A DNA stretch of 64,000 bases from Sinonovacula constricta (Eukaryota > Mollusca > Bivalvia > Cardiida > Solecurtidae), in assembly GCA_007844125.1 (NCBI GenBank), contig CM017564.1:27691158-27755157 (forward strand), written 5' to 3'. Below the pieces are notes generated by a model, which was not told the DNA's origin, did not search any database, and worked only from the letters and a program-made list of their open reading frames with translations. Numbering within the stretch: the stretch's first letter is position 1; each line of letters starts with the position of its first letter. Positions 37,601 to 47,779 of this stretch are shown here, one piece after another. The position numbers were made by a program, and so were the translations under genes.

Positions 37601-40600
37601 ACTAAACCTACATTTATATACCAACGCATATAATGTAAGTACCGAAACCTACATTTATACACCAAAGCCTACACTGTTAGAACAAAAACCTACATTTATA
37701 TACCAAAATTTTCATTTATATACCAAAACCTTCATTTATATACCAAAACCTATATTTAAATGCCAAAACCTACATCTATATACCAAAATCTACATCGTAA
37801 CTATCAATACTCTTAAACATACATTGAATGTTATCAAGAGCCATTGAGACAGCCGTGCCAAGCCGGGAAGCATTACTGCATAACACCAGTGTAGGCTTGT
37901 TGGGCTTCAAATCATCTTGAGAGGTGGGAGTGAAACAGTTCATCACCATGTCAGCCGTTTGCTGGCACTTGGTCTTCACTTGTTTCTCAATCTCCATAGC
38001 AACCTGTGTCAGTAGGTCAGTCCGTTGGAACCAGATCTGCAGCTCCACTGTCAACCATAATTGTAAAAGTGAGGATTTATATCATATTTTGTTAAAAGTT
38101 AAGTGACTGTTATTAGGCAGCTAGCTGGTAGAATGACTGTTGTCTTTATGAAATGTAATAATAACCAGCTAGTAAGCAAAAATATTGATAAATTTTGAAG
38201 GTAAATAATAAAGTTGCATGTACAAATCAGGTATTTTTTAAAGTTTATACTAAATTTAATCTGAATGCAAAATTTTGTTCAAAAATTGTGTTTAAATAAC
38301 CTTCATGCAGAAGAAACTCCACCTTTGGGTACATAATTATTGTGAATCATTGAAGTAAGTCTGAAACTCACCTTTATGCGTCTTATTAAGCTGTTCATTT
38401 AAACGACTATTCTCCTGCTGTGCATCCTGTAATGCATTTTGTAAGCCACGATTCCTGTTCGTCAGAACTTGAATTTCAGATTCACGCTTCTCACAGATTT
38501 TGCTTTTCTCTGCAAGATTGTTTCTCAAACTTTTCAAGTCTTTCTCAATAGATTTAATGTGATAAGCTTTAGAACTTAACTGTGACAGCAACTCATTGTT
38601 TAAGCTTTCAGTTGACAAAAGTTGGGATTTTAAAACTTCTGTGGTAACAGCAGTATACTGTCCCAAATTATCTGAGTTTCCCAACAGTTCCTTTAGCTGC
38701 TTTACTTCACACTGCAACTCTTTAATCTCTTGATGGTTTGTTTCTACAGAATTTGCTAAATGATTTTTTTCAATCTGTATGTTTTCGAGTGTTTTATTTA
38801 CTGACTCTAACTTCTCATTATAGGTTCTTACAGACTGTTGTTCCTGTTTGTCTATTTCTTCTAGCCTGTCCTTTGTTTCCCTAATCTGTTGTTCCAGGTT
38901 GAGGACATTATCCCTGGATGTTTGGAAGGCTCCATCAACACTACCTGCAGAACCATCCGGTAATGGACTATTGGGTTCACTACCGGTAGTAGGCACCTGG
39001 TCTTTATTAGTTCCACCAATGGAGATGGGTGTGGAGGTTTCTCGCTTCTGAACAGTCTGCTGCCAAGTTTCCTCCAGTGTCTGGTGAACAGAGACACTGA
39101 AATGTTGCTTGACAGATGTCTGGATGAGAGAATCCAACACCTGAATACTGTGCAACATGGTTTGTATCTGAAGAAGACCCCCTGTCTAGAAAAAAACACT
39201 GAAGTTTACAACATTATCATTTATGGAATTAAAAACTCTTTAATATCAAAATAATAAATACTTAAAGAGTGTCCACTCACCAAATGATATAGCAACTTCA
39301 TTTGTATGCAGTAGGCTAAAGTACAATAATTAAAAACAGTTCTAAACAACTAACATCATTCACATTTGAAATATTTTGTTCAAATGTGTAAAACTATGGT
39401 AAGGAAAACTAAAATAATTAATGAAAAAAGATATTTTTTGTCTTCTTTTTTTCTGATAAACAAAAATACTTTAATATTTTTACAGATATCAGCTGTTAAG
39501 CTTTGTTATTTTTCTCCAGTCACCTTTCAACTATACCTAAATATGAAACAGCCAATCTAACCCTTTGTTTGTAAGGGACAACTTAATATCCTAAAATGAT
39601 GATTGTGAACTTAGATTGTGTACACAGTGCAAGAAACATGGAAACTAGAGATCTGTGGTTCTTCTTTGAATTTTCGTTATTATGGATAGAAATTATTTTT
39701 CAGAAAATTTTACCGCAAACTGAGACAAATTATATGCAACTTTTCCAGGTGGTTACAAAGGATGGTTATTAAATTTTATTCTCCCTAGACGTAAACTAGT
39801 AATTAGGAAAGTCAAATGGAAGATAAAGTCTTCTTAAAAAAAATCATCATTCTATTATTTCATGAGTCATACTGGAAGATTTTATAACTCACCTCCAAGG
39901 AATGAAGAATAGTCTGATTACAATGGCGCTGTTTTGAATCATCTCCTTTATCTCTTACCCATGACTTCTCTTGAAAAGCAAAACATGAGAACGAAAGGAT
40001 TTTTTACTATCTTTTTTAGGGTTCAGGTTAACCTGTTAACCAGCCAAACATTTTAATAGTTTGTTTGTTTGTTGGGTTTATCGTCCCACCAGCAGTATTT
40101 CAGTTATATGGAGAAGGTGTCCACTTGAAGCAGATATAGTGCTGTCTTCACTGTGTATAGCATGCCATGAACACCTGGCATGATACCACTCCCAGTCACA
40201 TTATCCTGACACTGGGCCAACCAGTCGTGGAACTACCCTTGTATTTTCTTAAGCATTAGCAAGTGAGCTATGCCACTACTATTTTTAAAAAACTTTGGTA
40301 TGTCGTGGCCCAGGATTGAACCCGGGGCCTCCCATACCTGGAGCCGATTCCCTACGGATTGTGCTACCAGGTCCGGTCTCTCATTTTAATATGTTTAACT
40401 TGACTGGTTATTTATTTTAAAAGCATTGCCATCACCAACGGATTTGCTGAAGAGGAGCTGTATATGCTCTATGATTTTTAGAGATACAGCAGAATTGTCA
40501 CTTGTATTGTTCTATTGTTATCACTGAAGGCCAAAACCACAGACCCATTTTGAAGTGAAGGGAAATCCAAGTGTCTGACAGTGATAATGAATGATAAAAT

Positions 40601-42333
40601 TGCCATATTCAAAACAGTGCGGCAATTTGACAATCTTTCACATATCACTACGCATGCACGCATTAAATTATTGTTCTTGAAATTCTGTGTTAATGATTCA
40701 ATAGTGTCATATGATCAAATCACTCTTAATATGTTGTTACCTTATTATCTTTCATTTTATAAATGATGTGGCATCCCTGAAAAAGACAGCTGTATCACAA
40801 CTCTCATTGTTTTGGAGGAAACACCCAATACTACGAGCTCAACTGCACATTAGATTAGGGACTGTATTCACCAAACATTCTCAAGTCCAAGTCACCACTT
40901 AAGCCCAAGTCATTAATTTCATACCAACCCAAATAGGCTTATTTTTGAAGTTTCAATGTGATTTAAAGCTGAAAGTAGCAAAGTTAAAGTGTCATGCAAA
41001 GATACAGACATGTAGATAAATACATAATGAAGATATTGTGGATTGGAATCCATGACTTGAGCAATTCTTACTTAAGAATAATTGGTGAAAATGGGCCTTT
41101 GTGTTTCCACTAAATATAACTTGGGGTGGGACAATATCAGTAAGATCAGCCAGTCAGCTGTAAAAATGTAAATTTTAAGGGGACATTGTACAAATTATTT
41201 TTTAAATTACCTAAAGGGTCAATTGTTGCCACAATACGGTCCATGATAGTTTTGTGGGATTTCAGCGTTTCAACGACAGCCTGACCTGCAGCCTGCATCT
41301 GCACCAACAGAGTCTACAAAAACATGAAAAATTATGATTAATAAATCATGAACCAATATTTTTTCATATTTCTGTCACAAAAATATAGTTTGTTTTGTTT
41401 GTGTATACCTTATGCCACAAGAAAGTACATATTCATGGAAACATCATTAAGTACAAGTTGTATTTGTAAGATGACTCAAAACATTACCATAATTAAGAAA
41501 GTTAGTTGCTGGGGTTATGATGACAATTAAGTAAAAAAAATAAGTGCAATTTTATTGATGGAAATACATCAAGTGGTAACATTTCATCAGTCCATATAGA
41601 TATTAAAATAACGCTTAAATTTTCTGCATATTGCCTTTTTCAAGACAAAACAGTTGCTTTCTTAACATATTTGCACAAGTTCATGTGTGCAGCCATATTA
41701 GATTCACTTGTACTGAAAGACCAGGTGGCCTTTTGTACTAATAAAGGAAATTGTTTGTGTTTAACTTTTGAAAAAAAAATTGCCAATAATTTGAGTGGGC
41801 ATGTTTAGAAAAAATATAATTAATACTGTTCCCTCTGGGACAATTTACAACACATTGATATAAGAAAAAATATTTGTCAAAATACTTACCGTAATTATCA
41901 TGGCAGTGGTTTAATTATAATTGGGTACATATTCTAGCTCACATAAGAAAAGAGTTGATCCACATCTATATTAAAATCACAACATGTATTACAAATGTTG
42001 AGATCAATACACATTTCTTGTGTACAATGTCATTTAGTTAAGCACAAGAAACTATTCTTGTTCCATTGTGTTCAATTACAGGAACAGTGTCAGGTATTTG
42101 CTGTTCAATTAGGAATCTGATTATTTCGTGTACATATTTTAATAAGTGAGCACACACTTTATAAACAAATAAACATATATTATTTATTTTGCTCTTTTTA
42201 ATTATCATGTCCATCCTAAAACAAAACATAATAACATAACATTTCCCAGTATTTGAATCTTTATTACCTTGACATTTATGTACTCTGTGCTATCAACAGA
42301 CTGTGGACTTTCAACTCCTTGAACATTCCCCAT
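34388..42333 (-). CDS. P3: compact family copy with a frameshift in exon 6
   Basis: Exons: 42333-42268, 41313-41211, 39969-39893, 39185-38372, 38047-37823, 34621-34388. It starts MGNVQGVESPQSVDSTEYIN. Exon 4 is only 271 codons, with about one 46-aa unit, and probably shows the state before repeat expansion. All splice sites fit. In exon 6, one extra base at about 34468-34474 shifts the frame, so as read the protein ends at 34455 (GIYHLRYE, about 483 aa). Ignoring that base, the family ending (CDMNEIALKKIFEFLKYR..) reads to 34388 (505 aa). Either a recent inactivating or truncating mutation or a base-calling error. It diverges from P4, with an ISRE/kappaB promoter between them. Confidence 0.75.
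34870..35080 (-). mobile_element. MITE-like repeat family III copy
   Basis: Shares GAGGACAAAGTGGGATATTT, CAAAGTGGGAGATTTGTTA, GTGTAAAACACCCCTCATTT and CTCCAAAAGCAGGAGAGTT with copies at 36198-36400 (same orientation), 54087-54295 and 61607-61812 (opposite). The ends carry loosely inverted GCATACATGTGAAC-type sequence. Non-coding. Confidence 0.65.
35370..35805 (+). repeat. 20-bp minisatellite array, forward orientation
   Basis: About 20 degenerate units of GTATATAAATGTAGGTTTTG. It lies in P3 intron 5 and is the reverse complement of the array at 37083-37800. Confidence 0.85.
36198..36400 (-). mobile_element. MITE-like repeat family III copy
   Basis: CTGAGGCCATAGTGGGAGAT, GTGTAAAACACCCTTCATTT and CTCCAAAAATGGGAGGGTTT match the copy at 34870. 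Together the two copies bracket the forward 20-bp array. Confidence 0.65.
37083..37800 (-). repeat. 20-bp minisatellite array, inverted orientation
   Basis: Roughly 30 units of ATATACCAAAACCTACATTT on the plus strand. In the sense (minus) strand of P3 each unit reads TGTAGGTTTTGGTATATAAA and thus contains GTAGGT, a 5' splice-site-like word. The array starts about 25 nt past the true exon 5 donor. Confidence 0.9.
37823..38047 (-). CDS. P3 exon 5: first half of the C-terminal domain
   Basis: 225 nt. The acceptor is GGTTGACAG and the donor CAAT|GTATGT. It encodes ELQIWFQRTDLLTQV, a helix with TKCQQTADMVMNCFTP, and the strand TLVLCSNASRLGTAVSMAL. Confidence 0.85.
38372..39185 (-). CDS. P3 exon 4: short coiled-coil exon
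   Basis: 814 nt, phase 0 to 1. The acceptor is TTTTTTTCTAG and the donor AAAG|GTGAGT. The head TGGLLQIQTMLHSIQVLDSL and the QHF..S.HQTLEETWQQTVQ block match P1 and P2. The rest is coiled coil, with a single recognisable unit LSSKAYHIKSIEKDLKSL and the tail NSRLNEQLNKTHK. Confidence 0.85.
39893..39969 (-). CDS. P3 exon 3
   Basis: 77 nt. The acceptor is TTTTCAAG and the donor GAG|GTGAGT. It encodes KSWVRDKGDDSKQRHCNQ and then TILHSLE. It is six bases shorter than in P1 and P2 because of a different acceptor position. Confidence 0.75.
40062..40385 (-). mobile_element. tRNA-derived SINE, family A
   Basis: The minus strand starts with a pol III promoter: box A near GGACCTGGTAGCACAATCCG and box B GGGTTCAATCCTGGGCC. 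The body is about 250 bp, ending in TTTGTTTG-type sequence. A second copy lies at 54402-54702 (+). The element sits in P3 intron 2. Confidence 0.8.
40857..41097. mobile_element. MITE family I copy
   Basis: It begins GGGACTGTATTCACCAAACA and ends AATAATTGGTGAAAATGGGC, with inverted ends matching the other family I copies. Located in P3 intron 2. Confidence 0.75.
41211..41313 (-). CDS. P3 exon 2
   Basis: 103 nt. The acceptor is TTTTTGTAG and the donor TTAG|GTAATT. It encodes TLLVQMQAAGQAVVETLKSH and the remainder ending TIDPL. Confidence 0.8.
42268..42333 (-). CDS. P3 exon 1: start codon and myristoylation motif
   Basis: 66 nt, 22 codons. ATG lies five bases after the acceptor TTAAAG. The donor is AAG|GTAATA. 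The context GNVQGV fits the myristoylation consensus. Confidence 0.8.
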
Positions 42334-42609
42334 GTCACCTTTAATGAGAAACACATAATGTAGTTAAAATAAAAACTTTAAGAGATCCATATTGTTTTGG
42401 GGTAAGGTGTAACTTGTTCTTTCAATATATATGATAATTAAATAAAATCACTTCAAGCAATGTGGAATTCACTGCTTCAAAAAACTTGTCACATTGTAAC
42501 ACAATAACAAGAAGTAGAGATAAATGTCACCATGTTTGTCTTAGATGAATTACCCCTTCTCAAAGTATATAATTCTGCTAAGGGTATGCAGAAGTTAAAG
42601 GGAGGAGAA

Positions 42610-43020
42610 CACTAGCGGATCCAGGGGGGGGCGCACCCGGCGCACGCCCCCCCTAAAATTCCCGGAGCTTACATGTTCTTTGGTATGGAAACAATAAAAT
42701 ATACTATATTTTCCTATTTTTTCTTCGCTCGCTTCGCTCGCGTATCTTTATACAACATTGCCTTTTGAGATGTACTCGTACACAACACAGAGTGCACGCA
42801 ATTTAAACGTTCCGGCCTTCCCTTACTGTAATAATTCGGCACTATATAACATGATCATGTTGATGCGCCGTAAAACCCATACAAACAAACACATCATTCA
42901 GTCAATTAATTTCCTTTGGGTACATTTATACGACAACAAATATGGCTGCGCCGTCAAGTCCCAAACGCCCCAAGAAACAGAAGAGTATATAGGTAACGTA
43001 TGCCCCTGGATCTGCTAGTG
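42610..43020. mobile_element. CACTA-type MITE (411 bp, 18-bp terminal inverted repeats)
   Basis: The left end is CACTAGCGGATCCAGGGG and the right end CCCCTGGATCTGCTAGTG, exact inverses except one base. Ends starting CACTA are the hallmark of EnSpm/CACTA transposons. The interior includes GC-rich GCGCACCCGGCGCACGCC and TCGCTCGCTTCGCTCGC but no transposase. A partial second end (AATCCTGGATCCGCCCCTGG) lies at 43062-43082. It sits upstream of P3 exon 1. Confidence 0.75.
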
Positions 43021-44957
43021 CAACCTTTAGAGTGATTAAAAGTTACGCCCCCTCTAACCCAAAATCCTGGATCCGCCCCTGGAGAACCAAGACTAGTTGA
43101 AACACATTAACATGGGAAACTAGACCTTTATTCGGCTCCCCCTACCCCTACCCCACCTCTGCGCTGCGTACATCACATGAGAGACTGGGTACTGTATTCT
43201 TGCACTTTCTTGAGAGGGGTTATTGATAAACTGTAGTTATTTTTTTTTATATTTTATGTTGTATTTAGTCATTTACCATTATTCATTACAATAACTGATA
43301 AATTGATTGATGACATATAATTAATTTGGCCCATTATTTAATGGCTTGTTACTACAGGCACAGTACAGGATGGTGATGCTAGATGCTCTGTGACAGTGCA
43401 AAGGTAACAAAGTGTCTAAGTGCAGCTTGTTGTTGTTGTTTTTGTAACTAGTTAAATGAGGGTCAGCACATCCTTTCGGATTTTATCATGACCCCGCCAT
43501 GTTGCCCATACATGGCTTAAAGGTTGTATGCCTTGTAAGGTTGTAAGTATGATCTTAAGTGGGCCCTTAGGAGGTACCTAGTTTAGGTACCCATTTACAT
43601 AGAAAGGATGAAAATATTTGTTATGACCGTATATGAAGGGTGAGTGATGTTACTTGTGAATTTCACAGCCTAATCTATAGATCACCTCTCACAACACTGT
43701 GGCCTTGTTATCATCTCAAATGAGCATTTTGTATTTTATTAGAAGGAAGTTCCTCCTGGTAATCCTCTCTCTTACGAAAAAAAGGGGTAAAGAAGTGGTT
43801 TATCTTTAGGAGAACTGCTAGCCTAAGCGCTAGTTTATTTTATGTAGTTTTGCTAATTTTATCTGGTCCAAGTAATTACTCTTTTTTTATGTCTGGAGGC
43901 CCGGGGCCTGACCGCCCACTAAACCATTTACCTTGCTGTACATGCCTGATGTATATTGCAAGGAAAAGGTCCCCGGCTGTTTGTATAAGGTAATGATCGC
44001 CTATACTTGTGTTATAATGGTAAAGTTTATATATAGACTAAGTTTAGGCATTCATTACCTTATTGGTCATATAACACAAAATCCCATATATACTGAACAT
44101 ATACTCTCACCAGGACGACCGCAGACAAACAGACATTATTGGACATAATGATACAAAATCTAAGTGCAGCATGCTTCCCAATGAGTTTTATATTCTCTCT
44201 TCCTATGTAAAGGGACCTTACTCTAACTACATAAAATTACATTCTTACCTCCCTTCTTGGTAGGTATTTAGTTTATAAATCTAGTTACTGCAGAAGGAAT
44301 TTCCGTCCTGATAACTTTTAAAAACACTTAAGACTGAAGCATGTGCATAAAATGGAATCTTATTGATTGTGATAAGAATTAATTAAAACTGATGTGCTTT
44401 TTAAAGAAACACAATAACAATAAAATCTAAATATTTCTTACATAAAGTATATAAAAATACCTTCCCACAAGGGAGATAACTAAAACATTTCTTTCATGTC
44501 AAAAAAAGTGGAATTGTCCATGTATCAGTGCCCATTGGTAGTGCTTATGCTTTTAAGCTTTGTACCAGCTCTTCCAAAAATAAACAGACGAAAATCTTTG
44601 TTATATTACTATATAGTTTTGTTTCAAGTTATTATATACAGAATTAGGAAAAATGAATATAACTGTTTCTTATATGTTGCCAACACATTAAGTTATTTAT
44701 TTAACTGAACAGGATGAACTAGTCACACATGTAATTTCATCATTTTGGTTTGTTTAAAACACGCATCTTGTCAACAAGACAGCTGCTTATCGTGAAAGTG
44801 TAAATTCATCAAACTGATTATTTATTTGAACTATCTTGCAAGCAACATTTGCATGAAAGAGTTTTTTTTCCTCATATACACACACTTAGTGGAAAATATT
44901 TTACTGTTTTTAATCTAGAAGTATCTGAATGTACAAGCCTACCAATTAAGATGGTGG

Positions 44958-45282
44958 TTATATAGCACAACAGCCAACGCCCGTCTTTCCGAAAATATCA
45001 CCAATCTTCCTACTTTCGATTACGATATGGCCATGATGATGTCGAAAATGTGTAAGGTTTTTCTTTTTTAACAACAATAGGAAGAATGTGACTGCTACAC
45101 TGTTAACATTTAATAAAATATAAAGATTTAAGACAGATACCTGATAAATAAAGTAAACTTTGAAAATTGTTGTTGTTATTTCCAGGAAGAGTTGTAACTT
45201 CACTAATCCAGGGGCCGGTCTTACCAAAGGAACATAACTCTGAGGGATTTGGAATTCCCCAGATTTCCCAACGAAACCGAAA
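44958..45282 (-). promoter_or_regulatory. P3 promoter: TATA, ISRE, kappaB, perfect distal ISRE
   Basis: Minus strand: TATATAA at 44964-44958; a one-mismatch ISRE (GTAATCGAAA) at 45014-45023, 50 bp upstream; kappaB GGGGAATTCC at 45251-45260; a perfect ISRE at 45273-45282 (GAAACCGAAA on the plus strand). It is placed between divergent P3 and P4, so the kappaB/ISRE pair could serve both. Confidence 0.65.
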
Positions 45283-45299
45283 GTAGATTTTTCCATACC

Positions 45300-47677
45300 T
45301 CTTACTCTTTCCAGGTATGTGTATGTCACCTTTTTTATTTGAACTTTTGTTTTATATGTTTAATATTTTCTATAAATATTCAAAATTAAGGTGTTTTAAA
45401 TGCTATATCTGTTAAATAAGAACAGTATTTTTGCTATATTCTCCATCGTAAATCAATAAAAAATGTATGACAAATCAAATTGTGTCAGTAAAGTCTTTTT
45501 GTTTTAATCCCCACATCCATTTCATTTAGATCAAAGACATTTTGGCAATTTTTGTTAAATATTGCCTTACTGTTTAACACGTGATAGAGATGATAAAAAG
45601 TGAAGATTTAATAACATATACTTTACAGAAATATTTTCAACAATTTACCTTTATCTTAAAAAAATGTATTTTCAAAAAGTTATATCTCCTTTGCTGTTGA
45701 CAGTTTATTTTCAGAAATGTGTGCCAAAATATGTCAATTTTGACATGTGTTCTAGACGGGTTTACATGTGGTAGAACGACTCACTCTAGTATTGGAGAAG
45801 CCTGTGGTACAAATCCCAGTGGATCATGCACACTTTTTCCTCACCTGTTACACAAGTGTGGTATTCACACCTTTGTAGTCACATGTTGAGTCAATAACAA
45901 CTGTCTGGTGCAAAAAAAGATGCAATTAATTTTTGTGTTAGTTGACCCTTTGCTTCTAAAACAATGCAAGTCAACTTTCAATGTAGTGGACATAATCAGA
46001 TGGATACAGGTGGAGAACCATTTGTAAGTCACTATTCTGTTGGAGAGTAGGTCACTCTCTCCCAATGTTGTAGAAAGCAACACCTCCATATTCACTGCTA
46101 CTGCAATTTGTGCATAAGGCAGAAACTTGTTACTATAATATTAAACAACTTTAATGACAACCCCAAATTCCCAGTTATAATCATTGATTGATTATTGGCT
46201 TGTTCCTTGTTGAGGTTGAAGATAATAATGACAACAAAGGCAGTGATACCCATTTTTATATTAACATGTCTGTATGAATATATGAAAAAATAGTGTTTAA
46301 ACAACAATATGGCGAGGGAGATTGTACGAGATGGTGCATAAACTTATGAGGGTTTTTCCCCAAAATTGAAATGCATAAAACCTTTTGGGGTGCCCATGGC
46401 CGAGTGGATAGAGTCGCTGACTTGAAACGACTCAGCCGTTCACCTCATGGAATCGAGTCCTGGTCGGGGCAAGAACTTTTATGTGGGGAGGTTTTCCAGC
46501 TAACCTGCGGTACGCCAGTGGTTCTATCCAGACGTAATTCTGGGATCTTCCTCCATCAATAATTAGCTTGACATCGCCAATATGGCCATAGTTGTGTCCT
46601 TGCGATATAACAACAAACAAAACAAGCAAACAGAAAAACCTCTGTAGTTCTCTCCATTGCCATCTTGCTGTTATTATTTACCCTTCCATGTTTGGCAATG
46701 CAGTATCTTAAAGTACAGGTTTTGATAAAATAATATGGAAAGTAATATGCAAATGTAGACTATTTAATTTTACCATTTGTATGTTTTTATTCTTTGTATG
46801 TTTTTATTCTTTGCCAGATTTTTATACTTATACATACATATATACGGGTATTATGACATAGATCTCTACAGGCCCAGGCCTGGTCAGTATTTCGAAGAAA
46901 AGTTTTAAAAAAGAATAAAAAAAAGTGTATTAAAATGAAAAGCTGCTAGGTTAAGAGGTGGACATCATAAAACAAAATGGCAACGCATGGCAGATGGTTT
47001 CCCCACCTTGAAAGACTGTTGTTTCATGCTATGTGTTTCCTACTTGAAAATTACCAATCTTTAAGGACGTGTGATATTTACATTATGACTCCAGATATCC
47101 AAATATCATGATCTGGTTTATTTACTGAAAGGAAATGGATTTGATTTCTGATTTGCTAAACTCTTTCACTGCACATATATTGCTTTAAGTTTAAACCATG
47201 TGGCTATATTCTTGAGGTTATGATCATTTTGTTGAGCATATAAGAATTTGAGAGAAAAAAGCACTTTGGGTCTTGTGTATAAATCTGTGGTTCAAAAAAG
47301 CATAAAGGACTAATAATATGCCAATAATTATTATGAAAATAGTTGTTGAAGGAAATTGTCGTCAATTTTTTCGAGTCATTTCATTGTTGTTGTTGAGACC
47401 TCTTTTTACCAATGGCATTAGATAAAACAAGAAACATTTAGGCTAAGCCTCTGATGAATATTTGTTAAAGGCAGTTAATGATTACAAGTAATTATTATTA
47501 ATTGAATCAATTTAAAATCAATTATATGTAATAATAATATATAGTTAGACTATCATTTAAATTACATGTTGTTGAGTCACTTTAACATGCGATAGAATAA
47601 ATCTTTGCCATCTTTTAGATGTTCACACTTTATAGAGAATACTTTCCTTTTTTTCAGTTGCTGCATTATTTGTAGAC
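45300..47677. other. P3/P4 divergent intergenic region
   Basis: Non-coding. It contains a weak tRNA-like relic near 45770-45830 (GTGGTAGAACGACTC..GTGGTACAAATCCC) and the SINE at 46389. No second copy of the TATA/ISRE module was found facing P4. Confidence 0.6.
46389..46625 (+). mobile_element. tRNA-derived SINE, family B
   Basis: The head GTGCCCATGGCCGAGTGGAT resembles a class II (Leu/Ser-type) tRNA, with box B GGAATCGAGTCCTGGTC. The body TGGGGAGGTTTTCCAGCTAA recurs in the fragments at 27070 and 62772. It ends in an AACAAACAAAACAAGC tail. Confidence 0.8.
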
Positions 47678-47725
47678 ATGGGGAACTTCCTAAGTGGAAG
47701 TTCAAGAGATGAACCACTACTGCAA
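47678..47725 (+). CDS. P4 exon 1
   Basis: 48 nt. The acceptor is TTATTTGTAG two bases before ATG (or TTTTTTTCAG 20 bases before). The donor is CAA|GTATAT. MGNFLSGS fits MGxxxS. Confidence 0.75.
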
Positions 47726-47744
47726 GTATATGCGTCATGCTTGG

Positions 47745-47779
<35 letters not shown>

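Noticed and set aside
35370..37800. CRISPR-like array
   Set aside because: Units are contiguous, degenerate and have no spacers; the genome is eukaryotic.
42758..43018. 86-codon ORF
   Set aside because: It lies inside the CACTA-type MITE and reads through its terminal repeat.
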